A stretch of 64,000 nt of DNA from Chryseolinea serpens. GTDB lineage: Bacteria; Bacteroidota; Bacteroidia; Cytophagales; Cyclobacteriaceae. The stretch is from positions 1,054,001 through 1,118,000 of the forward strand of contig NZ_FQWQ01000002.1 of the NCBI RefSeq assembly GCF_900129725.1. The letters run 5' to 3'. Made by a program: the position numbers and the translations under genes. The notes under the pieces were generated by a model, which was given only the letters and a program-made list of their open reading frames with translations, was not told where the DNA came from and searched no databases. Shown here piece by piece: positions 50,909-59,287 of this stretch; position 1 is the first letter of the stretch, and the number at the start of each line of letters is the position of its first letter.

Positions 50909-51162
50909 AAGCCCGTAGGGCTTCCCTACCATAGCCCCGGGTGAAACCCGGGGAAAGGATGTGTTTGTCTTTCAACCCCGGAGGGGTTACCCCTTCGGGG
51001 AAAAAATACAGCGGCCTTGACAGGTTCTATTATCAAACTAACTTTCCAATTTCCGCAGTGGGCGGCGACATCGAAGGGTAACCCCGTTGGGGTTGTTCTA
51101 ATTATATTACGCTTACCCCCAGTTTCACTGGGGCTATGCTTGGAAATCCGCCTAGGCGGATT
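50909..51162. repeat. 250-bp multi-hairpin element, copy 2 (family B)
   Basis: Left end: AAGCCCGTAGGGCTT, CCCCGGGTGAAACCCGGGG, AACCCCGGAGGGGTT. Centre: AAAATACAGCGGCCTTGA. Right end: AACCCCGTTGGGGTT, CCCCAGTTTCACTGGGG and AATCCGCCTAGGCGGATT (51145-51162). The last hairpin has entirely changed its stem bases relative to copy 1 yet still pairs perfectly. Confidence 0.85.
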
Positions 51163-51250
51163 AAATGCAATCAGCGTTTGGAAAACTTACAGCGCACTGA
51201 AAGAAATTTATTTTTTCATGCAACCCAGTGGCCATTGGAAAAAACAATTC

Positions 51251-52237
51251 TTAATTCCTGTACTGCGCAGGGTTGATGCCGAACTTTCGCTTGAAGGCTG
51301 TTGAGAAGTGGTTGGGATTTTTGTAGCCCACCAGGCCACTCACTTCGTTGACGTAGGCGCCAGCGTCCTGGAGGAGGCGGCGGGCGTGTTCCATTTTCAG
51401 ATCATGCAGGTAGTCGAATACAGTGGTGCCGAAAATTTCTTTGAAGCCTTTTTTGAGTTTGAATTCGTTCAGGCCGAAGGTTTTACTGAGGGTGCGCAGC
51501 GAATGGTCGTCGGCGAAACTTTGGTGAAGGAAATCGCGGAGGGCGTAGAAGGCGTCTTGATCTTTAGCGTTTATTTTTTGATGCGTGGAGGCTTGATCAC
51601 GCTTTACGAGTTGGTCCAGTTGCAAGGCGACGAGCTCGAGCACTTTGGCTTCGATCACGATCTTGCGCAGGTTGCCGCTGAGCGAGCAGTTGAGGATGTC
51701 ATGAACCACGCCAAACATCTTGGGTGTCATCTGCATGTCGTCGAGGCTGCCGCTCACGGGTTGTTTGTTCAACAACTTTTCCTTGAGGTTTGCTTGCCAT
51801 TTTTCCTGGTCGCACAACAGTTGGCTGTAATAAAGACGATCTATGGAAAGGTGGAGGATGCTCAGGCTTTGGGCGTTCATGTAGTGGTGCTCGTTCACTT
51901 CGGGTTTGTACACGAAGTTGTGCTGGCCTTTGTCCATGCGCATGCGTTTTTGCAGGCCGGCGAAATCAGACTCGATGGCCCCTTCCAGAAATATGCAAGT
52001 GTCCACCGTAGTGGACTCCCATGACCCGCACTGTTGCAAATGGAGGTTCTGGCTTAGCTGGCCATCGAATTTCACGAGGTGGATCTCGGGCAGCATCAAG
52101 TCCTGGAGCGACAGGTGGCCCCAATCGGCATGAATGGGACTATGGGCGACGAATTCTATTTCAGCGACGGGGGTTGCAGACCATGCGGGGGGCAAAATCT
52201 GGCTGTAGTCTACCGTAATACAGTTAGTTCGATTCAT
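51251..52237 (-). CDS. AraC-family transcriptional regulator
   Basis: 328 residues. The C-terminal ~100 residues form the double helix-turn-helix: HSLRTLSKTFGLNEFKLKKGFKEIFGTTVFDYLHDLKMEHARRLL and VNEVSGLVGYKNPNHFSTAFKRKFGINPAQY, the last two segments being the AraC signature. The N-terminal half (about 220 residues) is a ligand-binding/dimerisation region, beta-rich, without a recognisable sensor domain. It is divergent from a dihaem cytochrome gene (93-bp gap), the likely target. The effector is unknown. Confidence 0.94.
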   Translation of the reverse strand: MNRTNCITVDYSQILPPAWSATPVAEIEFVAHSPIHADWGHLSLQDLMLPEIHLVKFDGQLSQNLHLQQCGSWESTTVDTCIFLEGAIESDFAGLQKRMRMDKGQHNFVYKPEVNEHHYMNAQSLSILHLSIDRLYYSQLLCDQEKWQANLKEKLLNKQPVSGSLDDMQMTPKMFGVVHDILNCSLSGNLRKIVIEAKVLELVALQLDQLVKRDQASTHQKINAKDQDAFYALRDFLHQSFADDHSLRTLSKTFGLNEFKLKKGFKEIFGTTVFDYLHDLKMEHARRLLQDAGAYVNEVSGLVGYKNPNHFSTAFKRKFGINPAQYRN

Positions 52238-52329
52238 AAAATCCTTTTCGCGGATGGAATGCTCCGTTTAACGTACGCTTCGGGGTTTGGTTGGACCGTA
52301 AAAGATGGAAAAATGATTTGAACCCCTTT

Positions 52330-53205
52330 ATGATTAAGAAGATCCTGAAAGTTACCGGCCTTGTCCTCGGCGTTTTGGTTGTCCTCATCGCCGGCTATTA
52401 TACCAAGGCACACATCAGTACCAACCGGCGCATGCAGAAGCAGTATGCCATAACCCCGCAGGTACTGCCCATCCTGAACGATTCGGCCGTGTTGGCACGC
52501 GGCGAGCACCTGATCCGCATTAAAGCTTGCAATGAGTGTCATGGCAAGGATCTGGGAGGCAAAGTGTTTGTGGACGATGCCGCCCTGGGTCTCCTGATCG
52601 CCCCCAACCTGACGAAGGGAAAGGGTGGCCGGCCCCTCGACTTCAACGCCGAAGACTGGTCGCTGGCCTTGCGCCACGGACTGCGCCGCGATCGCACGCC
52701 TCTCCTGTTCATGCCCTCCCATGAGTTCACCCTCATGAGTGAAGAAGACCTGACAGCCATCATTTCCTATTGCGCCAACCTGGAGCCGGTTGACCGCGAG
52801 TTTCCAAAATCCAACATCGGCCCGCTGGCCCGCGTGCTGGCCGACCTGGACAAGTTGCCGTTGCTTCCCGCCGAGATGATCGACCATGATCGCAAACTGG
52901 CGAAACAGGTGAAGGCAGAGGTTTCCGAGGAGTATGGCAAATACCTGGCTACCTCCTGCTCAGGTTGTCACCGGGAGAATTTAAAAGGTGGCGATCCGGT
53001 GGCCCCGGGATATCCGGAGGTGGCCGACATCAGCAGCACGGGACATCCGGGTCAATGGACCGACGAACAGTTCATCCAAACCCTGCGCACAGGCTTGACT
53101 CCCGAAGGGAAAACCTTGAAGCCGGAAGAAATGCCCTGGACGATGACGAAAGAATTTTCGGATCTGGAGTTGAAAGCGCTTCACCTGTATTTAAAGAGCA
53201 TATAA
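52330..53205 (+). CDS. Membrane-anchored dihaem c-type cytochrome
   Basis: 291 residues from the ATG at 52330 (MIKKILKVTGLVLGVLVVLIAGYY, an uncleaved anchor or signal). Two haem c sites are present, CNECH near residue 67 and CSGCH near residue 212, each followed by a cytochrome-c fold with a distal Met (MPSHEFTLM; EMPWTM). The protein is an electron-transfer cytochrome of the inner-membrane or periplasmic face, of the fused-cytochrome class common in Bacteroidota respiratory or alcohol/sugar dehydrogenase chains. It shares a divergent promoter region with the AraC-type regulator. The ECF sigma gene lies 210 bp downstream. Confidence 0.92.
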   Translation: MIKKILKVTGLVLGVLVVLIAGYYTKAHISTNRRMQKQYAITPQVLPILNDSAVLARGEHLIRIKACNECHGKDLGGKVFVDDAALGLLIAPNLTKGKGGRPLDFNAEDWSLALRHGLRRDRTPLLFMPSHEFTLMSEEDLTAIISYCANLEPVDREFPKSNIGPLARVLADLDKLPLLPAEMIDHDRKLAKQVKAEVSEEYGKYLATSCSGCHRENLKGGDPVAPGYPEVADISSTGHPGQWTDEQFIQTLRTGLTPEGKTLKPEEMPWTMTKEFSDLELKALHLYLKSI

Positions 53206-53416
53206 CCCTCACTAGCGCCTTCCGTGCCCTGGCCTGCCCGAGAAAACGGTGGCCGGGGCACTGTAGTTTCTATGCCTTCCGATCCCCGATTATTTATGAA
53301 AAGAACAAAAGACCTCTTCGAACGACCGTTGCTGTATGACCCTATCCGTATTTCATATGCTTTGCCTGTAATTTTCTTTTTTTACCTTCGACGTATTCAT
53401 CAACGAAAGGCACCCC

Positions 53417-53908
53417 TTGGCGATAGCGGAAGAAAAGCGATTCATTAACCTGATCAATGAGCACCAGGGGCTCATCCATAAGGTCTGTATCATGTATGAG
53501 AACGACCCGGATGTGCGCAACGATCTGTTCCAGGAGATCGTGTTCCAATTGTGGAAGTCATTTGCTACGTTCCGGGGTGAGGCCAAGATCACCACGTGGA
53601 TGTATCGTATCGCGCTGAACACGGCCATCTCCGGTTTTCGCAAGCAAACCCGCAACGTGAAAACCGAAGACCTGAAAGAGCTGCACCTCAACATTTCCGA
53701 CGGTTGGGCCGACGACCGGGAGGAAGAAGTGCAACGTCTCCATTGGGCCATACGCCAGCTTTCGGAAATCGAGCGCGCCATGATCATGATGGCCCTGGAA
53801 GAAGTGCCGTATGAAGAGATTGCCGAGACGATTGGTATCACCCAAAATAATGTGCGGGTCAGAATGAACCGCATTCGTGAAAAACTCAAAAAACTTATGT
53901 GTCCCTAA
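53417..53908 (+). CDS. ECF-type RNA polymerase sigma factor
   Basis: 163 residues. Region 2 (YENDPDVRNDLFQEIVFQLWKSFATFRGEAKITTWMYRIALNTAI) binds the -10 element and core polymerase; region 4 (LSEIERAMIMMALEEVPYEEIAETIGITQNNVRVRMNRIREKLKK) carries the -35-binding HTH. The start codon appears to be TTG at 53417, an alternative initiation codon. The stop overlaps the next gene region, whose ATG is at 53911 (2-bp gap), implying that the membrane protein downstream is its partner, probably an anti-sigma factor. Target genes are not identifiable. Confidence 0.92.
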   Translation: MAIAEEKRFINLINEHQGLIHKVCIMYENDPDVRNDLFQEIVFQLWKSFATFRGEAKITTWMYRIALNTAISGFRKQTRNVKTEDLKELHLNISDGWADDREEEVQRLHWAIRQLSEIERAMIMMALEEVPYEEIAETIGITQNNVRVRMNRIREKLKKLMCP

Positions 53909-53910
53909 CC

Positions 53911-54522
53911 ATGGAACTCGAAGACTTGAAAAGCATATGGAAGAGCAGCGAACCTGCGTTTCAGCCCAAGAATGAAACGGAGATCGCTTCCATGTTAACA
54001 GGACGAAGCCGCTCCATCATCGAGAAGCTGAAGCGCAACGTTTGGTTCGAACTGGTGCTCACCCTGGTCGTGAGCGTGGCGCTGCTGATCTATGCCCTGG
54101 CGCTGACCTCGGGCATGCTGAAGTGGTCTTTCATTTCCATCTTGGTGATCTGCCTGGCCTATACATTCTATTATGTCAAAAAGCTGATGCTCCTGAATCG
54201 CTTCAACCCACACAACGAGAATATTCACGCGAACCTGGTGGCACTCATCAATAGCCTGACGGGTTATCTGAAGTTTTACAGGCGAAGCTATTCCATCCTC
54301 TACCCGCTCTATTTTGGATTGGTGTTGTTGCTGGGCGCAATCGAGCGGGGCACCACGCAGTTTCTGGAACATTTGTCGAAACCAAAAACCATTGCTTACC
54401 TGTTGTTTATGGCCGCGGTGGTGTTCTTCCTCTGTACGTCGTTCACCAACTGGTATCTGAAAAAATTATACGGCAATCACCTCGACAAACTGAAGGGGTT
54501 GTTGAAAGACCTGGAGCAATAA
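53911..54522 (+). CDS. Membrane protein, probable sigma partner
   Basis: 203 residues from the ATG at 53911 (MELEDLKSIW); the longer ORF start adds MSLT only. A cytoplasmic helical N-terminus of about 45 residues (KSSEPAFQPKNETEIASMLTGRSRSIIEKLK) is followed by four hydrophobic segments (about 50-65, 72-90, 133-150 and 165-182). The ECF sigma gene overlaps its upstream region by two bases' distance, the usual arrangement of sigma and membrane anti-sigma factor in Bacteroidota; the N-terminal part would hold the sigma. It has no zinc-binding HxxxCxxC (ASD) motif, so it belongs to a different class. Confidence 0.82.
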   Translation: MELEDLKSIWKSSEPAFQPKNETEIASMLTGRSRSIIEKLKRNVWFELVLTLVVSVALLIYALALTSGMLKWSFISILVICLAYTFYYVKKLMLLNRFNPHNENIHANLVALINSLTGYLKFYRRSYSILYPLYFGLVLLLGAIERGTTQFLEHLSKPKTIAYLLFMAAVVFFLCTSFTNWYLKKLYGNHLDKLKGLLKDLEQ

Positions 54523-54575
54523 ATTTTCTGTTTTTTCCTGCAATCAATATTCACCCCACCCCCAACGGCAACTCC

Positions 54576-55466
54576 ATGAGATCTTACACGCGATTATTTT
54601 TCTGGCTCACGTTGTGCGGCCTCTCCTCTCCAGCCTTGTCCCAATCGCCGGCGGTGGAGAATGCCGTGTTTTGGGAGATCAGTGCCAACGGTCTTTCCAA
54701 GCCGTCCTATCTTTTTGGGACCTTTCACTTGAAAGGCTCCACGTATGTGGACAGCCTTACGCAGGTGATGGATAAATTCAAAAGCAGCGGCACCGTAGTG
54801 GGCGAGTTGCTCTTCGACAGCACCATGACCATGAAGATGATGACCGCCTCCATCATGAAAGACACCACGCTCGACATGTTGCTGAGCCGCGAACACTTTC
54901 AACAAACGGCCTCCTGGCTAAAGGAGCTGTCGGGCTACGACCTGAAGATGTTCAACAAGATGAATCCCATGATGGTGGAGATCCTGATCACGAGCACCCT
55001 TCAACAAAAATATTTCCCTGCCCCGGCCAACGACCGCCCCATGGATCTCTATTTCCAACAGCGCGCAAAGACCGAAGGCAAAAAGATGGTCGGTCTCGAG
55101 TCGTTCGATGAACAAATCAACGCGCTCTACCATCAATTCAGCTACAAGCGGCAAGCAGATATGCTCATGGACCTCGTGCTGGAAAAAGACCGCGCGAAAA
55201 GCGACGTTGTGAACATGAACCGCTATTACCGAGAGGGCAACCTCACCGAACTGGAATCGATGATGACCCGGCAAGTATTCTCCGAAAAAGAAACAGACGT
55301 GCTGGTCAACGATCGCAACCGTAACTGGATGAAACAACTCCCCGGTTTGATGAAGGAACAGCCGACGTTTATCGCCGTGGGGGCCCTGCATTTGGCGGGC
55401 GAGAAGGGGCTGGTGGCCTTGCTGCGCAAAGCTGGCTATGTGGTGAAGCCTGTGCGAATGTTATAG
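54576..55466 (+). CDS. TraB/GumN-family exported protein
   Basis: 296 residues with signal peptide (MRSYTRLFFWLTLCGLSSPA, cleavage near LSQ). The TraB/GumN fold, related to erythromycin esterase and Tiki proteases, shows FWEISANGLSKPSYLFGTFHLKGS near the N-terminus (the GTFH motif), conserved Glu residues in GELLFD, and the closing FIAVGALHLAGEKGLVALLRKAGYVV. Tiki-like metalloproteases use the GTxH and the later ALHL His. Bacterial members are periplasmic; the substrate is unknown, with peptidase activity suggested. It is convergent with the N-formylglutamate amidohydrolase (5 bp between stops). Confidence 0.88.
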   Translation: MRSYTRLFFWLTLCGLSSPALSQSPAVENAVFWEISANGLSKPSYLFGTFHLKGSTYVDSLTQVMDKFKSSGTVVGELLFDSTMTMKMMTASIMKDTTLDMLLSREHFQQTASWLKELSGYDLKMFNKMNPMMVEILITSTLQQKYFPAPANDRPMDLYFQQRAKTEGKKMVGLESFDEQINALYHQFSYKRQADMLMDLVLEKDRAKSDVVNMNRYYREGNLTELESMMTRQVFSEKETDVLVNDRNRNWMKQLPGLMKEQPTFIAVGALHLAGEKGLVALLRKAGYVVKPVRML

Positions 55467-55471
55467 TCACA

Positions 55472-56164
55472 TCACAGGTAGGGCAGCTCGTCCAGGACTT
55501 TGGTAATCCCGTTTTTCAGCGCATGCATGATCGGCTCCCATTCTTTTGTTCCGATATATTTTTGATTGATCTCCACCTCGATGCCGATATAGCACTCATC
55601 GGGAAAGACCGTGCGCAGGTAGGTCGGAAATCCGTCGTCGATGCCTTTGTAGGGGGCGTTAAACTGGATGGACATTGCCGGCAGATATTGTTTCAGGGCT
55701 TCGGCATAGCGCCGGCAAAATTCGGTTTCATTTTGCCGCGAGGGATCGAACAGCAATCCCACGTCGACTGTGCGGGTGACGCCATTGAGGACGGGGGTGA
55801 AGGAGTGGATGGCGAGATGGAGGGTGGGTTGGGATGCCCGTTCAATGAGGTCCTCCACGGCGCCGCGGTGTGGGTGGTAGTAATGTTCCAAAATATGTTC
55901 CCTTTCCGCATCCGTCAGGGCCTTCACATATTCCGAAAACAGGGCATCATTGTGCAATGACCGGTTAGGTTCTACCAACAACCGGGTGGTCTCGCATACC
56001 CATAAGGGAGCCGCCAATTGGTCGGACAAATAGCGTGCAACCTCCACCGCACCCGGATCCCACCCGCGGTGGGACTGCAAAACGTCCTCCTGCCCTTTAA
56101 AAAAATGCCCAAAGGCGGGCGGCACTGTATTTCCGGCGTGTTCGCATGTGAAAATGATGTTCAC
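55472..56164 (-). CDS. N-formylglutamate amidohydrolase family protein
   Basis: 230 residues. Conserved zinc-amidase segments are FTCEHAGNTVPPAFG (Glu-His), SHRGWDPGAVEVARYL, LVEPNRSLHN (with the metal His) and HLAIHSFTPVLNG, as in HutG. It hydrolyses N-formylglutamate to glutamate and formate in histidine catabolism; other members act on different acyl-amino acids. No other hut gene is in the window, so the substrate may differ. Start 56164 gives the usual MNIIFTCEHAG N-terminus. Confidence 0.92.
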   Translation of the reverse strand: MNIIFTCEHAGNTVPPAFGHFFKGQEDVLQSHRGWDPGAVEVARYLSDQLAAPLWVCETTRLLVEPNRSLHNDALFSEYVKALTDAEREHILEHYYHPHRGAVEDLIERASQPTLHLAIHSFTPVLNGVTRTVDVGLLFDPSRQNETEFCRRYAEALKQYLPAMSIQFNAPYKGIDDGFPTYLRTVFPDECYIGIEVEINQKYIGTKEWEPIMHALKNGITKVLDELPYL

Positions 56165-56517
56165 GATAGTGTCAAATTATAATTTACACAATACAGCATG
56201 GCCATCCGTTTTGTTTAAAAATGGGCTACCGCTCATAACTTTTCACCCCAATCCTTATCTTTTTACCACATCCTGCGTACAATCGGAAACCCTGGAGGCT
56301 GGGGGTAGTTCAGAAAGCAGGAGCCAGAAGCCAGGAGCCAGGAGTTTAGTAGTCAGTATTCAGTAGCCAGTAGTCAGTAGTCAGGTTGGGGGGTGACATG
56401 CTTGACGTCCGAGCCCGTAGAGAAACAAAATAAATTCGCACTGAATACCGACTACTAACTACTGGCTACTAAATTCTGGCTCCTGGCCCCTAGCTTTACC
56501 ATAAACGAAATGAGAAG
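56165..56517. repeat. Heptamer repeat array forming a long inverted repeat
   Basis: 56318-56384 is an array of 7-bp units on the plus strand: AGGAGCC, AGAAGCC, AGGAGCC, then AGTAGTC, AGTATTC, AGTAGCC, AGTAGTC, AGTAGTC. From 56441 to 56494 the complementary series runs back (ACTAACT, ACTGGCT, ACTAAAT, TCTGGCT, CCTGGCC), so the two arms, 56 bases apart, can fold into a long hairpin. The spacer holds no open frame. Confidence 0.85.
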
Positions 56518-57423
56518 ATGCGTTTAGCTGAAAAACTCGATTCTCCCTTTCCGTTCTATCTGAATGACGAGCGTAAAAACGTCATCTTCATTCTGTTTGT
56601 CAGTCTTTTTGTGGTCTTCTTTCTGCAGGTCTACCAGACGTCGCACCACCAGCAGCATGTGCTCACCCTGGGGCACAAATTTTTGTTTGGCGGGGTCACG
56701 TTCCTGGTTCTCTTCTTCAATATACTCGTATTGCCCCGATTGTTTCCGCAAACGTTTGACTCTTCGCAGTGGACCATCAAAAAATATATCCTGCTCACCT
56801 TGTGGCATTGTGTGGTCATCGGGGCGGCCAGTTCGCTGATTGAAAAACTGTTTCTTTTTCCAGACATGCCCTTTTGGGAGCTCGTGATTGGGGCTAACCG
56901 GCAGGTGGCCCAAACGGGGGTGATCACCATCACGATCATGACGCTGTTCCTGAGAAATAATGTCCTGAAGCAACACCTGCGCAGCGCCACCCAGGCCAAC
57001 CGGGAATTGAAGGAGATCAAAAGCTTGAAACGGGAAACCCCAGCCAGCAACGGCCAAAACCACCACCTAACCCTGCATTCAGAGACCAGTGAAACCCTGA
57101 GTTTTCACCTCCCCGACCTCCTCTTTATCGAGGCCGACGACAACTATTCTACCGTGGTGTGGAAAGACGCCAAGGGCATGCACAAGAAGCTGTTGCGGGC
57201 CAACCTCAAGAGCATGGAAAGCCAGATCAACAACGACTTTGCCATCCGTTGCCACCGGTCTTACCTGGTGAACGTGAACGCCATCGCCAACATCAGCGGG
57301 AATGCGAACGGTTATAAGCTTCAAATCCTGGACACCGACATTTCCATTCCAGTGTCGCGCACCAAGGGCAAGGAAGTGATCGAAAAGATCCATCATTTGC
57401 GCAATGCGATGGAGATGGCCTGA
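56518..57423 (+). CDS. Membrane-anchored LytTR DNA-binding protein
   Basis: 301 residues. Four hydrophobic segments (about 22-40, 53-72, 90-112 and 130-150) are followed by a coiled linker (RNNVLKQHLRSATQANRELKEIKSLKRETP) and a LytTR domain (about 200-300: LPDLLFIEADDNYSTVVWKDAKG and AIRCHRSYLVNVNAIANISGNANGYKLQ). The architecture of membrane domain plus LytTR without receiver is a one-component, membrane-bound transcription factor. Its signal is unknown. It stands alone; the preceding heptamer array could lie in its leader. Confidence 0.9.
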   Translation: MRLAEKLDSPFPFYLNDERKNVIFILFVSLFVVFFLQVYQTSHHQQHVLTLGHKFLFGGVTFLVLFFNILVLPRLFPQTFDSSQWTIKKYILLTLWHCVVIGAASSLIEKLFLFPDMPFWELVIGANRQVAQTGVITITIMTLFLRNNVLKQHLRSATQANRELKEIKSLKRETPASNGQNHHLTLHSETSETLSFHLPDLLFIEADDNYSTVVWKDAKGMHKKLLRANLKSMESQINNDFAIRCHRSYLVNVNAIANISGNANGYKLQILDTDISIPVSRTKGKEVIEKIHHLRNAMEMA

Positions 57424-57563
57424 TGGCCATTCACCCCACACCACCGTCGGCTCACCCCAACCCTGCACAGCCTGCCACAAGATCGGCGCCGTTCGCTTCA
57501 TTGTGATCGCCGGCCGGGCCGAATCCTTTTTCTTCGCGTTAGCCTCAACAAACAATTACGCGC

Positions 57564-57983
57564 ATGAAAAAAACTTTCCTCCTCCTCTTTGTCTGGGCCT
57601 TGTGTGTTGTCAGTGCTGCGGCCCAGGAAAAACCCGCTCCGCGTTCGGAATTTGCTATTGAGCTTTCCACCTCCTCTCTCGAGATCAAAACCGGCGAGTC
57701 GCGTGACGTGACGGTGCATTTGAACCGGTCCAAGAGCTATTCAAAATCAAAAGGTGTGTTGGGATTGTCATCCGGCTTGCCGGAGGGCATCACCGTCTCC
57801 TTTGAACCGGCAACCGATGTAACCACCGAGGGTATCGCCAAGATCGCGGTGGCCAAAACGGCAAAGCCCGGAAGTTACATGATCATTCTCAATGGCACTT
57901 TGGAACACAAGACAAAAGGCGCTACGCTGACGTTGACCGTTCGCGAAGGCGAGCCGTCTACGGCGGTGTCGTCCATTCATTAA
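57564..57983 (+). CDS. Small exported Ig-like protein
   Basis: 139 residues with signal peptide (MKKTFLLLFVWALCVVSAAA, cleavage near AQE). The mature part is one beta-sandwich: FAIELSTSSLEIKTGESRDVTVHLNRSKSYSKSKGVLGLSSGLPEGITVSFEPATDVTTEGIAKIAVAKTAKPGSYMIILNGTLEHKTKGATLTLTV, the strand order of the COG1470/NEW3-like or BACON-type Ig domains of bacterial surface proteins. No enzymatic motif; probably a structural or carbohydrate-contact domain. Function unknown. It is separated from the amidoligase operon (convergent) by 60 bp. Confidence 0.78.
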   Translation: MKKTFLLLFVWALCVVSAAAQEKPAPRSEFAIELSTSSLEIKTGESRDVTVHLNRSKSYSKSKGVLGLSSGLPEGITVSFEPATDVTTEGIAKIAVAKTAKPGSYMIILNGTLEHKTKGATLTLTVREGEPSTAVSSIH

Positions 57984-58042
57984 CCTGGACTGTTGTGTAG
58001 GGCGTCTTTGCGGGGCATCCCGTAAAGGCGCAAATACACGGC

Positions 58043-59287
58043 CTACAGGCTGAACATTTTATTGTCGGCGAGGCAGGTGGCGAGCATCTTGAAGGTTGCC
58101 ACGATCGTTTCATGGGAGGGATCTTTTCCCATGGCGCCGACGATCCGTTGTGACAATGTCCCTTCTTTCAAAATAAGATCAACCGGTTTTTTCCATCGCT
58201 CCGGCTGCGGGTCATACGTGGCCATTTTCACGGCGAGATGTTGCAACACTTCGCCCGCGGTGGCTGTAGTTTGTTGCATCCCAAAAAGGGCGAGGTACTC
58301 GCTTTGCGTGATCACAGCTTCCTGTGCCTTTTCGGTGGTTTGATCGAGGATGTGCGCCAGCGTTTCTGTTTTCCATTTCATCTGCGCTTCGTGGTCGGCG
58401 ATCTTTCCATTCACCAACGCTTTGATGAGGCCGATCACAAACGACACGACGGCCAGGTCGGCAGCGGGGCATTCCTGGATGTCCATGATCCGGATCTCGA
58501 TAGAGCCGCGGTCGAAACGGGGAATGGCGCCGCGCGAATTTACCCAGATGGCGTTCAGTTCGCCTTCGGGGTCATAGGGGGCGATCTCGGCCTTGATCTT
58601 TTCGTAGATCGTGTTCAGGTAATTGCGTCGCGAGAACACGGCTTCCGGGATCACCTTCCCGGTGATGCAGGGGATCTTGGATTGATTGGTCTTATAATAT
58701 TTCAACCGGGTATCCATCAGGCCCGTCAATTTTCCATCCAGCATCGGCGAGCTGGCGCAGAGGGCGGGCAACAAGGGGAGCACCAGCCGGACGGCCGCGT
58801 GCAAGCGGGCAAACTCTTCGTCGTCGTAGAAGGGCAGGTTTAGGTGGGTGCTTTGCAGGTTGGACCAGCCGTGGCCTTTGCAATCGAATATTTTATTGTA
58901 GATGGTATAGACCTCGTTGTTCTCGTGCGGCCACAGCTTGGTTTCCGTCATGGGATCCATGAAGGGGTGAGCCGCTGTGGGCAGCAGCATGGCGTTCCAT
59001 TGTGAGAGAATGGCGTTGATGTTCTTCACATTGGCGGCAAACTCTTTTTCCAATGTGGCGAAGTCGGACTCCGGTTTGGTGGACTTCAACTCGACCACGT
59101 GCATCACCAACTCGTTCGACCAGGTGACCATCCCTTTGTCAACATCGCTGCCGTAGTGCCCCAGCTCGTGCTTCAGCAGATCGTCGGTGATGGGTTTGAT
59201 CTGTAGTGTGCTGCGGTCGACGAGCATGTATTCCAGTTCTACGCCGTAGCCCTGGAAAAGGTGAATGCGTGAGGGTTGGTGCATCAT
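58043..59287 (-). CDS. GCS2-family amidoligase (glutamate-cysteine ligase-like)
   Basis: 414 residues. The GCS2 core is clear: FQGYGVELEYMLVDRSTLQIKP (active-site Glu pair), ADHPFMDPMTETKLWPHENNEVY, GHGWSNLQSTHLNLPFYDDEEFARLHAAVRLVLPLLPALCASSP, and the later GAIPRFDRGSIEIRIMDIQECPAADLAVVSFVIGLIKALV. It activates a carboxylate with ATP and joins it to an amine, typically glutamate to cysteine. It is the last gene of a four-gene operon with an ATP-grasp ligase whose stop overlaps its start by four bases, so it probably takes part in a multi-step peptide synthesis. Distinct from the YbdK-type gene at 22355 (little motif-level resemblance beyond the fold). Confidence 0.9.
   Translation of the reverse strand: MMHQPSRIHLFQGYGVELEYMLVDRSTLQIKPITDDLLKHELGHYGSDVDKGMVTWSNELVMHVVELKSTKPESDFATLEKEFAANVKNINAILSQWNAMLLPTAAHPFMDPMTETKLWPHENNEVYTIYNKIFDCKGHGWSNLQSTHLNLPFYDDEEFARLHAAVRLVLPLLPALCASSPMLDGKLTGLMDTRLKYYKTNQSKIPCITGKVIPEAVFSRRNYLNTIYEKIKAEIAPYDPEGELNAIWVNSRGAIPRFDRGSIEIRIMDIQECPAADLAVVSFVIGLIKALVNGKIADHEAQMKWKTETLAHILDQTTEKAQEAVITQSEYLALFGMQQTTATAGEVLQHLAVKMATYDPQPERWKKPVDLILKEGTLSQRIVGAMGKDPSHETIVATFKMLATCLADNKMFSL

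Larger units (their letters stand above)
49655..51250. other. 1.6-kb non-coding region of repeats and gene fragments
   Basis: No intact gene. It contains a 161-bp tandem duplication (49705 and 49866), a 41-bp direct repeat, two 250-bp multi-hairpin elements (50058 and 50909), and two unrelated gene fragments (50447 plus strand, 50568 minus strand). It is the longest non-coding stretch in the window. Confidence 0.85.

Noticed and set aside
50058-51162. Insertion sequence
   Set aside because: No transposase frame; the element is about 250 bp and hairpin-based.
56318-56494. Possible CRISPR array
   Set aside because: Units are 7 bp, contiguous and inverted in the second arm; there are no spacers of constant length and no cas genes.
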